The position numbers were made by a program, and so were the translations under genes. From Mediterraneibacter massiliensis (lineage in GTDB: Bacteria > Bacillota > Clostridia > Lachnospirales > Lachnospiraceae): a stretch of 64,000 nt of DNA. Below, piece after piece: positions 45,970 through 54,625 of this stretch (position 1 is its first letter; the number at the start of each line of letters is the position of its first letter). Under the pieces are notes generated by a model, which searched no databases, was not told the origin of the DNA, and saw only the letters and a program-made list of their open reading frames with translations. The stretch spans positions 248,001-312,000 of the forward strand of contig NZ_LN913000.1 of the NCBI RefSeq assembly GCF_001487105.1. Direction: 5' to 3'.

Positions 45970-46974
45970 ATGATGAAAAAGGTACTGCTGCTTACGACAG
46001 GCGGGACAATTGCAGCGCGAAACGGAGAACAAGGGCTAGTTCCGGATATAAAATGCCAGGATATTTTAGAAATGCTGCCGGAAATAAAAGGCTGCTTTGA
46101 AGTAGACAGCCAGGATATCCTGAATCTAGACAGTTCAAATGTACAGCCTGAGGAATGGCAGTATATCGCAGAAATTGTTACAGAGAATCTGGCTCTATAT
46201 GATGGGATTATTATTACACATGGGACAGATACGATGGCATATACAGCTTCTGCGCTCAGCTATATGCTCCAGAATCTGGATAAGCCGGTTATCTTGACCG
46301 GAGCACAGATTCCGATCGAGAAAATGTTTACCGATGCAAAGCGAAACCTACAGGCCGCATTTGCTGCGGTGAATACGGACATAAAAGGAGTAGCGATTGC
46401 ATTTGATGATAAAATTATAAACGGATGTAGGGCAGTAAAGGTTAGAACATTGGGATTTAATGCTTTTGAAAGTATTTCTGCGCCATACGTGGGAGAAGTA
46501 TATGCGGACGGTATGCATGTGTATAGAAAAGATATGCATCCAGCGAAAGAGCAGAAGCCATTCTGTCTGAAAAAGGAACTTTGTACAGATGTATTTCTGT
46601 TAAAACTGATACCCGGAACGAATCCGGAAATATTTGACCGGCTGCTGGATATGAAATATCGAGGCATTGTAATTGAAGCTTTCGGAGCCGGAGGCACACA
46701 TTTTGAAAGAAGAAACTTAATTCCTAAGCTGCATAAACTTGTAGAAAATGGAATCAGTATCGTGGCATGCAGCCAATGTCTGTACGAAAAAAGCGATTTT
46801 TCTATGTATGAAGTGGGACAAAAGCTTTTGGAGTGCGGCGTCATACCGGGAAGAGATATGACGACAGAGGCGATCGTTACAAAGCTGATGTGGGCATTAG
46901 GGCAGACAAAAGATCCGCAGAAGATCAGAGAAATATTCGACACAGATTATGCGGGTGAAGTAACATTAGGGTAA
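45970..46974 (+). CDS. Type I (cytoplasmic) L-asparaginase family amidase
   Basis: A 334-residue protein without signal peptide. The first catalytic threonine is Thr13 in TTGGTIAA, and the second triad is in THGTDTMAYTAS (Thr86, Asp87) with the lysine in DAKRNLQAA. The length and the C-terminal domain match the AnsA type. It hydrolyses L-asparagine to aspartate and ammonia, or, given the context, a related amide produced by the hydrolase two genes downstream. It lies 78 bp after the GntR gene. AGGGGAGGAATGC precedes the ATG. Confidence 0.9.
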   Translation: MMKKVLLLTTGGTIAARNGEQGLVPDIKCQDILEMLPEIKGCFEVDSQDILNLDSSNVQPEEWQYIAEIVTENLALYDGIIITHGTDTMAYTASALSYMLQNLDKPVILTGAQIPIEKMFTDAKRNLQAAFAAVNTDIKGVAIAFDDKIINGCRAVKVRTLGFNAFESISAPYVGEVYADGMHVYRKDMHPAKEQKPFCLKKELCTDVFLLKLIPGTNPEIFDRLLDMKYRGIVIEAFGAGGTHFERRNLIPKLHKLVENGISIVACSQCLYEKSDFSMYEVGQKLLECGVIPGRDMTTEAIVTKLMWALGQTKDPQKIREIFDTDYAGEVTLG

Positions 46975-47004
46975 AAAGGGACAAAGACTAGAAGGAGGGA
47001 ATTT

Positions 47005-48423
47005 ATGCAGGAACAAGAAAAGAAAGTGAATGTTGAGGAAGTAGTAGACACAGAGTATATGCTGGAACCAGTTCCCATGGATAAGAGAAGGTCCACGTAC
47101 AGTCAGATCATGGTATGGGTCGGTTTTGGTTATTGTGCAACAGGATTGTTTGTCGGAGGTACACTTGCAGGATACGGGGGAGCGCCAGGCTTAAATCCTA
47201 TGGATGCACTCCTGGCAATTATATTGGGAGAAGGCTCCTTGTTGATCATGACAGCGCTTCTCGGAATTGCAGCCCATAAAACCGGATTAAATCTGTCTTT
47301 GATATCCAAATATTCATATGGGAGTAAGGGCTTCATTATTCCCATGGCTGTAATGGCACTTTTGACGTTAGGATGGTTCTCCAGTATTGTAGGAATGATT
47401 GCTGATATATGGGGTGGATTTATAGGAAATCCAAGTGGTATTACAGTATTTAGTCCTGCAGATTGGGGGTATCAAGGAGTACCGGATATTACATTGGAAG
47501 TATTGATCGCTGTAATATTCTGGGGTGTTGTGTTTACGATCAGTGCGATCCGAGGGATCAGTGCTATAGAAAAAATCGCGAAGGTAGTATGCCCGCTTAT
47601 CCTTCTGGTCGCGATCATTGCCGGAATCGGCATGATCAATGAAGGCGGCGGAGTCAGCAGTTTTATAAATAAGGCAAGCGAACTGGACGGCTTGGGACTG
47701 GGAACCGGAATCACAGCGGTCGTAGGCAGCTGGGTAGCAGGAGCAGTAATGGGAGTAGATATGTTCCGCTTCAACAAAAGTGTGAAAGCAGTCTGGTGGT
47801 GCGCGGCAGCATGCTTTGTATTTACGAATCCGCTTTTGAATATTGTGGGATATATCGGAAGTGTAAGCGCCGGACAATATAACTATGTTGCGTGGATGAT
47901 GGGCTTTAGTGTAATTCTTGCACTTGTTGCCGTATTTACATGGACCACGTCTCTGTGGACGACAGACAACAGTGAACTATACTGCAACTCTCTGTATACA
48001 GGACCGATCCTGGATGCGGTAGGTGTGAAGGTAAACAGAAAGATCTTGGTTGCTGTCTGTGGTATTTTGGGAACGATCCTTGGAGCAATCGGTTTCTATC
48101 AGATTTTCTTTGCCAACTTTATCAATACTTTAGGAGCAATGGCTCCTCCGCTATGCGCGCCGATCCTTGCAGATTATTATCTGATCGGGAAAAAGAAATA
48201 TGATGCGAAACTGCTGCATAAACAGCCAAAATGGCGTTGGGCAGGTGTGATTTCTTTTGTAATAGGCGCGGGATTGGGGTATTATTTCCAGTATGTGACA
48301 CCTCTTCCGTATAACTTACCGTCAGGACTGTTTGCGCTGATTGTTTCTGTTATCATCTATTTTGTCATCTACAGATTCATGCCAGATAAAAAGGCAGACC
48401 AGGAATTGGTAAAAGAAGTATAA
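47005..48423 (+). CDS. NCS1-family permease (cytosine/purine/hydantoin type)
   Basis: A 472-residue membrane protein with about 12 spans, of the nucleobase:cation symporter-1 family. An N-terminal soluble stretch ends in DKRRSTYSQIMVWVGFGY, and TALLGIAAHKTGLNLSLISK and GVDMFRFNKSVKAVWW are conserved loops. NCS1 members take up cytosine, uracil, allantoin, hydantoins, thiamine or pyridoxine. The substrate here is open; the neighbours favour a ring-containing amide. AAGGAGGGAATTT precedes the ATG, 30 bp after the asparaginase. Confidence 0.9.
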   Translation: MQEQEKKVNVEEVVDTEYMLEPVPMDKRRSTYSQIMVWVGFGYCATGLFVGGTLAGYGGAPGLNPMDALLAIILGEGSLLIMTALLGIAAHKTGLNLSLISKYSYGSKGFIIPMAVMALLTLGWFSSIVGMIADIWGGFIGNPSGITVFSPADWGYQGVPDITLEVLIAVIFWGVVFTISAIRGISAIEKIAKVVCPLILLVAIIAGIGMINEGGGVSSFINKASELDGLGLGTGITAVVGSWVAGAVMGVDMFRFNKSVKAVWWCAAACFVFTNPLLNIVGYIGSVSAGQYNYVAWMMGFSVILALVAVFTWTTSLWTTDNSELYCNSLYTGPILDAVGVKVNRKILVAVCGILGTILGAIGFYQIFFANFINTLGAMAPPLCAPILADYYLIGKKKYDAKLLHKQPKWRWAGVISFVIGAGLGYYFQYVTPLPYNLPSGLFALIVSVIIYFVIYRFMPDKKADQELVKEV

Positions 48424-48492
48424 AAAATGACGGGACGCATGACGTTAACATATTTGCCGAAAAAGTAAAATCATATAAAGGAGGATATAGAC

Positions 48493-49263
48493 ATGAAAAA
48501 AGTATTTTTAAATGAGATGAGCGCACGTGAGGTAAAGGCAATGTTAGAGCACGCAGAGGATGTGACGGCGATCACCTGCTTTGGTTCCTGTGAGAGCCAT
48601 GGCTGGCACTGCTGTCTGGGACCGGATTATTTTGTTCCTACAGAAGTGGCGAAAAGAGTAGCTGAAAAGCTGGATAATGTAGTAGTCGTTCCGGCAGTTC
48701 CGTTTGGTACTTCCATCCATTATAATCAGTATCCGATGTCCGTTACACTGCGGTATGATACAGAGATCGCTATTGCAGAAGATATATTTGAAAGCTTGAT
48801 ACATAACGGGATCAAACATATCTATATTTTAAATGGCCATGATGGAAATATCCCAGCATTGGAAATCGCGGCACATAATGTAAAGGATCGTCATAAAGAT
48901 GCCAAATTCCTGTATATGCCTGCATGGTGGAATAAGGTGGGACCGATCATGGGAGACAGGTTTGAAGTGTGGAATGGACTTGGACACGGTGGAGAAGGCG
49001 AGACATCTATCATGATGGCAGTACGTCCGGAATTAGTAAATCTGGAATATGCGGAGAGTCAGGTTCCGGAGAAGGTAATCGATGTGAATAAGACGACAGA
49101 TATTATCTGGGACATCAAGGAAATTACAAAAACAGGCGCTACGGGAGATCCGACAAAGGCTTCTATTGAAAAAGGTAATCAGATGCTGGATATTTTAGTC
49201 GGGTTAGTGGCAGACGCGATCGAAGAGATGAATCGTACAGGCTGGACGTACAATACAAAATAA
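48493..49263 (+). CDS. Creatininase family amidohydrolase
   Basis: A 256-residue protein of the creatininase superfamily, binuclear metal enzymes that open cyclic amides. The metal-binding residues are visible: Glu34 and His36 (GSCESHGWH), Asp45 (GPDYFVP), His116 (LNGHDGN), and Glu168/Glu170 in GHGGEGETS. Glu34, His36 and Asp45 have the same spacing I recall for the creatininase metal site. Other family members act on formylated pyrimidines, inosose lactone or peptides, so creatinine itself is only one option. It follows the permease by 69 bp, with AAAGGAGGATATAGAC as ribosome-binding site, and closes the operon. Confidence 0.88.
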   Translation: MKKVFLNEMSAREVKAMLEHAEDVTAITCFGSCESHGWHCCLGPDYFVPTEVAKRVAEKLDNVVVVPAVPFGTSIHYNQYPMSVTLRYDTEIAIAEDIFESLIHNGIKHIYILNGHDGNIPALEIAAHNVKDRHKDAKFLYMPAWWNKVGPIMGDRFEVWNGLGHGGEGETSIMMAVRPELVNLEYAESQVPEKVIDVNKTTDIIWDIKEITKTGATGDPTKASIEKGNQMLDILVGLVADAIEEMNRTGWTYNTK

Positions 49264-49295
49264 AATAGAAAGATTCTGTTTTGTACTGGAAAAAT

Positions 49296-49344
49296 ATCTG
49301 GGAACCGGGGGAGAAATACTTCCGGTTTCCGGATGTTTTTTATT
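49296..49344 (+). terminator. Rho-independent terminator after the creatininase gene
   Basis: ATCTGGGAACCGG pairs imperfectly with CCGGTTTCCGGAT and is followed by six T. Confidence 0.75.
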
Positions 49345-49514
49345 TTACAGAAATTTTATGCAAAATGCACAAAAAATAAGGCATATTTTTTAAATATAAA
49401 GGCATATCTAATAGATGAAAGTTGTGATAGAATAGGGGTAGAGAGTTCGAAATCTGTAAAAGGGATTAAATCTGCGGATATAGCAGATAAAAAATAGAAG
49501 GAGGGTAAAAAATT

Positions 49515-50189
49515 ATGAAAATAGGAGGAGTCACGATCGGACAGTCGCCAAGGGTGGATGTAACACCGGATATTCTGCCAATATTTGGGGAAGATGTAGA
49601 ACTGCTTGAGGCAGGAGCGCTGGATGGACTTACGCGGGAAGAAATCGAGCAGATGAAGCCGAAAGAGGATGATTATGTACTTGTTTCCAGATTAAATGAC
49701 GGTTCCTATGCGAAATTTGGAGAAAGCTTTATCTTGGAGCGCCTGCAGGGATGTATCGAAAAGCTGGAGGCAGAAGGCGTGGAATTGATCATGTTTTTCT
49801 GCGGAGGTACATTTCCGGATGTCTTTAAGGCGCATGTACCGTTGATCTATCCGTCAGGACTGTTAAATGGAGTGGCAAAGGGATTAAGTCCACGCTCCAA
49901 GATCATCCTGATAACTCCCGATAAAGAACAGATCCAGCAGGCATATGATCAGTGGGGCAGTGTGGTCAAGACACTGCATCCCGTAGCAGCCAATCCATAT
50001 GGGGATATACAGGAAGTGATCGATGCGGCTAACGCGGTCAAAGATATTGATGCCGACTTGGTTGTGATGGACTGCATCGGATATACTGAAAGATCAAAGA
50101 AACTGGTGAAAGAGATTACGGGGAAACCAGTTATCATGTGCAGAACGCTGCTGGCAAGAGTGGTATGTGAGATGCTGGACATCAGTTAG
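49515..50189 (+). CDS. AroM family protein
   Basis: A 224-residue cytoplasmic protein matching the AroM family across its length, from MKIGGVTIGQSPRVDVTPDI to CRTLLARVVCEM. The family has no settled function. Two conserved cysteines, Cys96 in FFCGGTFPDVF and Cys187 in VMDCIGYTERS, are placed in the two halves as in cofactor-independent Asp/Glu/hydantoin racemases. A racemase role is an inference from that and from the neighbouring permease and amide hydrolases. It sits 250 bp after the creatininase gene, behind a terminator, so it may have its own promoter. GAAGGAGGGTAAAAAATT precedes the ATG. Confidence 0.85.
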   Translation: MKIGGVTIGQSPRVDVTPDILPIFGEDVELLEAGALDGLTREEIEQMKPKEDDYVLVSRLNDGSYAKFGESFILERLQGCIEKLEAEGVELIMFFCGGTFPDVFKAHVPLIYPSGLLNGVAKGLSPRSKIILITPDKEQIQQAYDQWGSVVKTLHPVAANPYGDIQEVIDAANAVKDIDADLVVMDCIGYTERSKKLVKEITGKPVIMCRTLLARVVCEMLDIS

Positions 50190-50216
50190 AGGAGATAAAA
50201 AGAAGCATAAAAATAC

Positions 50217-50259
50217 AAAATGGCGCGGGTCAGAAGGAAGGGACCTGCGCCATTATATT
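50217..50259 (+). terminator. Hairpin terminator after the AroM gene
   Basis: AATGGCGCGGGTC pairs with GGACCTGCGCCATT. The following TATATT is a weak T-tract. Confidence 0.55.
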
Positions 50260-50287
50260 GAAGGATAAAATTATTAAGGTGAAATTT

Positions 50288-50431
50288 TTAATCCGTCAGG
50301 GCATAACCATAACGAATTTTCCGGTAAACTTTCTGGATGATCATAACAGGAAGACTAATAAGAATAAACAGGGATGAAAATACTCCCACAGAGCCTCCGA
50401 TGATCATAAGTAACAATAAACCGATATTCAT
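50288..50431 (-). CDS. 47-residue single-span membrane peptide
   Basis: A short open frame on the reverse strand, too small for most gene callers. It starts MNIGLLLLMIIGGSVGVFSS, continues as a hydrophobic span, and ends in a basic segment (QKVYRKIRYGYALTD). A proper AAAGGAG site lies 9 bases before the ATG, with a 21-bp inverted repeat and a TATAAT box further upstream. Hydrophobic N-terminus and basic C-terminus suggest an inner-membrane peptide with a cytoplasmic tail. It lies downstream of a two-component system on the same strand. The family is not recognised. Confidence 0.65.
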   Translation of the reverse strand: MNIGLLLLMIIGGSVGVFSSLFILISLPVMIIQKVYRKIRYGYALTD

Positions 50432-50449
50432 ATGATGTACACTCCTTTG

Positions 50450-50470
50450 ACGTTTAAAATTTCTAAACGT
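50450..50470. promoter_or_regulatory. Inverted repeat at the promoter of the membrane peptide
   Basis: ACGTTTA-N7-TAAACGT is a perfect 7+7 repeat just downstream of a reverse-strand TATAAT (complement at 50472-50477). It is probably an operator; the neighbouring response regulator is one candidate to bind it. Confidence 0.45.
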
Positions 50471-50553
50471 TATTATAAAGGGAGCCTATCTATATGAAAA
50501 GAAAAAAGAGGAGTTCTTAGCAGTATTTTAACATGAAAAGGCAGGGGGAGATA

Positions 50554-51267
50554 TTATTCTTCTTCCTCATCTTCTGCCATTCTGTATCCTACGCCTACTT
50601 CTGTGAATATATATTTTGGCTGTGCAGGATCTGATTCGATCTTACGGCGGATATTCGCCATATTTACACGCAGGATCTTATTGTCATCATCAGCAAAAGG
50701 TCCCCATACATTAGACAGGATAGATGCATATGTGATGACCTTGCCGGAATTTTGTGCCAGATAAGAGACGATTTTATATTCAATAGGAGTTAAGTGTACT
50801 TCTTTGCCGTCTATGGTGATCAGCCGACGGGCAAAATCGAGTCTCATTCCCTTATGGGAGTATGGGCGGATGTACAGAGGATTATCTGTGTTCATGCGGT
50901 TACTGTGGCGGAGTGAGGCGCGGATACGCGCCAATAATTCAGAAGTGCCAAAGGGTTTTGTGATATAGTCGTCCGCACCCTGGTCGAGAGCAGCGACTTT
51001 TTCACGTTCTGCATTTCTGGCAGAAATGACGATAATAGGAGTACTGGTCCAGGTACGTACTTCTTGGATGATCGTATTTCCACTTATATCAGGAAGTCCT
51101 AGATCCAACAGAATTATATCGGGACACTGCGAACGGATGAGGTCCAGCCCGTCACGACCGGTATCAGCGCAGAAAACGCGATAGTCATGGCGTTTTAATA
51201 TTTTCCCCATGAAAGTCTGGATATTCTTTTCGTCTTCTATGATCAAGATTGAAAATTTATGCAGCAT
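50554..51267 (-). CDS. KdpE-like response regulator (OmpR family)
   Basis: A 237-residue two-domain response regulator. The receiver has Asp12 (IIEDEKN), phospho-acceptor Asp55 (LLDLGLPD) and Lys104 (ITKPFG). The C-terminal winged helix of OmpR/PhoB type (LTPIEYKIVSYLAQNSG, ILRVNMANIRRKIE) binds DNA. The ATG at 51267 lies within the last codons of the kinase gene (11-bp overlap), with AAGGAGGAAAATA as ribosome-binding site. It is closest to KdpE, but no kdpFABC genes are present here. Confidence 0.92.
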   Translation of the reverse strand: MLHKFSILIIEDEKNIQTFMGKILKRHDYRVFCADTGRDGLDLIRSQCPDIILLDLGLPDISGNTIIQEVRTWTSTPIIVISARNAEREKVAALDQGADDYITKPFGTSELLARIRASLRHSNRMNTDNPLYIRPYSHKGMRLDFARRLITIDGKEVHLTPIEYKIVSYLAQNSGKVITYASILSNVWGPFADDDNKILRVNMANIRRKIESDPAQPKYIFTEVGVGYRMAEDEEEE

Positions 51268-52330
51268 TATTTTCCTCCTTTTCTTTGGGCAGAGTAAATG
51301 AAAATTCTGCGCCATGTCCATGGTTTGCGGCGGCAATATGACCATCATGTGCCTGCACGATCGTTTTGCAGATCGAGAGTCCGATTCCGATGCCCTTATG
51401 TCCGTCGGAGGCATCAGAGGAATACTGGCCTTCAAAAATAAAAGGCAGCTGCGCTTCATCCAGTCCGATCCCATAGTCGCGGATAGTAAAAGTAACAGAG
51501 TCTGGATTTTCTATGATGATCAGATCAGACGGTTCTTTACTTTTGGAATGTATATAAGAATTTTCCAGAAGGTTGATCAAAACTTGTTCGATCAGTGTGG
51601 CGTCTAAGGGGAGCATGAGAAAATCATTTGGCATTGTTACTGTGACTTTCATATCAGGATGGCGCTTCTGGAGTCGTACGATTGCCTCAGATACGACTTC
51701 TTCTACTACTTCCAGAGATTTTTTGACTTTTCCAGTGTTGCCTGAGATACGAGTGACGGTCAGCAGATTTTCTACCATGTTTAAGAGCCACTCCGAATCT
51801 TCTTTTATATTCGAAACGAGTTCTGTGCGTTCTGCTTCCGAAAGATCTGTGTAATTCTCCAAATAAGAGGAAGAAGAACCGATGATACTGGTGAGCGGCG
51901 TGCGCAGATCGTGAGACACGGCTCGCAGCAGATTGGCCCGCAGTTTTTCTTTATCGGCTTCCATCAGCTTTCGTTCCCGCTCAGCAATCAAATGTTTTTG
52001 ACGTTTCATAGAAGAAGTGATGGCGCTGGTGATCAAAGAAATTGCCAGCATGCCGATAAAAGTGACCGGATATCCGTCCAGCGTGAAATTGATTTTAAAA
52101 TACGGGTATGAGAAAAAGTAATTGACAGCGACGACTCCGAATAAAGCGGCTGTGATCCCATAGAAATAGCCGTCTGTATACAGAGAGATCAAAATCAGCG
52201 CCAATATATAAAACAATGCGATATTGGCTGAATTTTTATGACCAAAGTGGAAAAAAAGAAAGGCAAATGCGGTTGCTGCACCAAGCAAAAGAAAAGTCAC
52301 TGCCAGATTTTTTACGAACTGCTTTTTCAT
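51257..52330 (-). CDS. KdpD-like sensor histidine kinase (short form)
   Basis: A 357-residue kinase. Four hydrophobic spans in the first ~105 residues correspond to a DUF4118 membrane domain, then HisKA with His140 (LLRAVSHDLRTPLTS), and a HATPase domain (INLLENSYIHS, IRDYGIGL, HKGIGIGLSI). It lacks the N-terminal KdpD sensor and universal-stress domains of the full-length (~900 residue) protein, so it is either a KdpD C-terminal-type kinase or a different membrane sensor. It is divergent from the T-box-controlled cstA gene and overlaps its response regulator. Confidence 0.92.
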   Translation of the reverse strand: MKKQFVKNLAVTFLLLGAATAFAFLFFHFGHKNSANIALFYILALILISLYTDGYFYGITAALFGVVAVNYFFSYPYFKINFTLDGYPVTFIGMLAISLITSAITSSMKRQKHLIAERERKLMEADKEKLRANLLRAVSHDLRTPLTSIIGSSSSYLENYTDLSEAERTELVSNIKEDSEWLLNMVENLLTVTRISGNTGKVKKSLEVVEEVVSEAIVRLQKRHPDMKVTVTMPNDFLMLPLDATLIEQVLINLLENSYIHSKSKEPSDLIIIENPDSVTFTIRDYGIGLDEAQLPFIFEGQYSSDASDGHKGIGIGLSICKTIVQAHDGHIAAANHGHGAEFSFTLPKEKEENNAA

Positions 52331-52365
52331 AAGTATCCATACTCCTGATTTGTTCTTTTGTTCCT

Positions 52366-52394
52366 ATTATAGGAAAAAGTGCATAGATTTACAA
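52366..52394 (-). promoter_or_regulatory. Sigma-A promoter for the two-component system
   Basis: On the reverse strand TTGTAA, a 17-base spacer and TATAAT, about 40 bp before the kinase ATG. Confidence 0.55.
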
Positions 52395-52509
52395 TACTTA
52401 TCCGGAGGTTCTGCGAGCGCGTTAAGACCTGAATGAGAAGATATAAATATTTTATTAAATTTCACTAAAAAAAATATTGACTTTTTCAATGTAAAGTGAT
52501 AAAACATAA

Positions 52510-52796
52510 TAGAACACGAAAAATGCAGTGAATGGGACAGGCAGTGCAGATGTTTTCAGTACAGAGAGCCGCTGGCGGGTGGAAAGCGGTGTGAAGAGTC
52601 TGTGATGCATCACCCGGGAGCATCCCTCTGAACGTAATTGCAGTAAGAAGGGACGGTTTCTCGCCGTTAAAGGAGACGCTGTTTTGGATGACAGCAGGTG
52701 AGCGGCTATAAAAGTAATTATAGCAAACAGAGTGGTACCGCGGAGTAAAATTTCGTCTCTGTAATTTCCTGTCAGGAGATTACAGAGTTTTTTTAT
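52510..52796 (+). ncRNA. T-box riboswitch upstream of cstA (tentative Ile)
   Basis: A complete T-box leader. It shows the stem I AGAGAG bulge near 52560, a distal CCGCT..AGCGG arm, a specifier region GGGAGCATCCCTCTGAAC near 52615-52633, the diagnostic TGGTACCGCGG at 52733-52743, and a terminator CTCTGTAATTTCC..GGAGATTACAGAG with a seven-T run (52757-52796). I read the specifier as ATC (Ile). The T after TGG in the T-box fits an A discriminator, as in tRNA-Ile. Uncharged tRNA should antiterminate and raise expression of the transporter. A TTGACT at 52477-52482 may be the -35 box. Confidence 0.9.
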
Positions 52797-52875
52797 TATA
52801 TAGGCTTCCTATGCAATAAAAAACGGGGACCCTGCATTGACTGTGTGAAATACAAGGAAGAAAGAAGGAAGAAAA

Positions 52876-54573
52876 ATGAGTGGAATACTTATGATGATCA
52901 TTGCCCTTGTTGTGCTCATTGGAGCATATCTGATCTATGGGCGATATCTTCAGAACAAATGGGGGATTGACCCAAATGCCAAGACACCGGCATATGAGAT
53001 GGAGGATGGGGTAGACTATGTACCGGCAGATACTAATGTTGTATTTGGACATCAGTTTGCGTCGATCGCGGGTGCAGGCCCGATCAATGGACCTATCCAG
53101 GCAGCAATCTTTGGATGGCTCCCGGTACTGTTATGGATCTTGATCGGAGGCGTATTCTTTGGTGCTGTCCAGGATTTTGCGGCTATGTATGCTTCTGTCA
53201 AGAATAAAGGACGTACGATCGGTTACATTATTGAAGAATATATTGGAAAAACAGGAAAGAAATTATTCTTGTTATTCTGCTGGCTGTTCTGTATCTTGGT
53301 TGTTGCCGCATTTGCAGATGTCGTGGCAGGCACGTTCAACGGATTTTCAGTGGATCCGGAGACAGGAAATGTATTGGGCAATATCACAGCGAATGGCGCT
53401 GTCGCAATGACATCTATGATCTTTATCGTAGAAGCAGTTGCGCTCGGTATGCTGCTGAAATACGGTAAATTGAATAAATGGGTAAACACAGCGATCGCGA
53501 TCGCTCTGCTCGTAGGGGCAGTTGCCCTGGGATTAAATTTCCCGATTTATATCAGCCAGAGTACATGGCATATCATCATTTTTATTTACATACTGATCGC
53601 ATCTGTTGTGCCAGTATGGGCGCTGCTTCAGCCGCGTGATTATCTGAACAGTTATCTGCTGATCTTTATGATTTTGGCCGCAATCGTGGGTGTATTTGTA
53701 GCAAATCCGAAATGTAATCTAGCTGCATTTACAAGCTTTAACGTAGACGGACAATATTTGTTCCCGATCCTTTTTGTAACGATCGCCTGCGGAGCGGTAT
53801 CCGGTTTCCATTCACTGGTATCTTCCGGTACTGCTTCTAAACAGATCAAGAACGAGAAGAATATGCTGCCGGTATCCTTTGGCGCTATGCTGATGGAGAG
53901 TATGCTTGCTGTGATCGCTCTGATCGCAGTCGCATCCTTTGCGTCTGGCGAGGCGGCAGCACAGGGCTTGACGACACAGCCGCAGATTTTTGCAGGGGCG
54001 ATCGCCAACTTCTTGACAGCTATAGGACTGCCATATGAGTTGGTGTTTACATTGATCAACCTGGCAGTTTCCGCTTTTGCGCTGACATCTTTGGATTCTG
54101 TTGCACGTGTGGGTAGACTCTCTTTCCAGGAGTTCTGGCTGGATGATGATGTAGACGAAAATAATATGAGTCCATTTTTAAAGTTGATGACAAACAAATA
54201 TTTTGCGACTGTTATCACACTTGTTCTGGCATATCTGCTCGCCAAGGTAGGATACCAGAATATATGGCCGCTGTTTGGTTCCGCGAACCAGTTGTTGTCT
54301 GTGCTGGCTCTGGTAGCATGTGCCGTATTCTTAAAGAAAACAAAACGGCAGGGCGTTATGCTCTGGCTTCCTATGCTGTTCATGATGGCAGTTACATTTA
54401 CGGCACTTGGTATGACGATCTATAAACTGGGCGGACTGCTTATCGCAGGACAGTTAGACTTCGGCAATACACTGCAGCTTATCTTTGCTGTACTGCTTCT
54501 GATCCTTGGTGTGATCGTTGCTCTGCAGGGCATTAAAAGACTGACTGAAAAGAAGAACGAAGCGACAGCTTAA
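52876..54573 (+). CDS. cstA: Carbon starvation protein A family transporter
   Basis: A 565-residue membrane protein with about 16 spans, of the CstA/BtsT family. Family blocks are IYGRYLQNKWGIDPNAKTPA, FGHQFASIAGAGPINGPI and GAVSGFHSLVSSGTASKQI. Studied members import pyruvate or are linked to peptide uptake. Control by an amino-acid-sensing T-box points to peptide or amino acid supply rather than pyruvate. GAAGAAAGAAGGAAGAAAA precedes the ATG. It is divergent from a two-component system, reminiscent of the sensor-coupled BtsT of enterobacteria, although the kinase here is of another family. Confidence 0.94.
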   Translation: MSGILMMIIALVVLIGAYLIYGRYLQNKWGIDPNAKTPAYEMEDGVDYVPADTNVVFGHQFASIAGAGPINGPIQAAIFGWLPVLLWILIGGVFFGAVQDFAAMYASVKNKGRTIGYIIEEYIGKTGKKLFLLFCWLFCILVVAAFADVVAGTFNGFSVDPETGNVLGNITANGAVAMTSMIFIVEAVALGMLLKYGKLNKWVNTAIAIALLVGAVALGLNFPIYISQSTWHIIIFIYILIASVVPVWALLQPRDYLNSYLLIFMILAAIVGVFVANPKCNLAAFTSFNVDGQYLFPILFVTIACGAVSGFHSLVSSGTASKQIKNEKNMLPVSFGAMLMESMLAVIALIAVASFASGEAAAQGLTTQPQIFAGAIANFLTAIGLPYELVFTLINLAVSAFALTSLDSVARVGRLSFQEFWLDDDVDENNMSPFLKLMTNKYFATVITLVLAYLLAKVGYQNIWPLFGSANQLLSVLALVACAVFLKKTKRQGVMLWLPMLFMMAVTFTALGMTIYKLGGLLIAGQLDFGNTLQLIFAVLLLILGVIVALQGIKRLTEKKNEATA

Positions 54574-54578
54574 TTTTC

Positions 54579-54625
54579 TATACCGTGTTTTGTGCATACT
54601 GTGCAAAACACGGTATATGTTTATT
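54579..54625 (+). terminator. Rho-independent terminator after cstA
   Basis: A very stable stem, ATACCGTGTTTTG with CAAAACACGGTAT, followed by ATGTTTATT. Confidence 0.75.

Noticed and set aside
45970..46974. Secreted type II asparaginase
   Set aside because: There is no signal peptide, and the length and C-terminal domain fit the cytoplasmic type I enzyme.
50554..52330. Potassium-responsive kdpDE
   Set aside because: No kdpFABC genes are nearby and the kinase lacks the KdpD N-terminal sensor domains, so only the similarity is stated.
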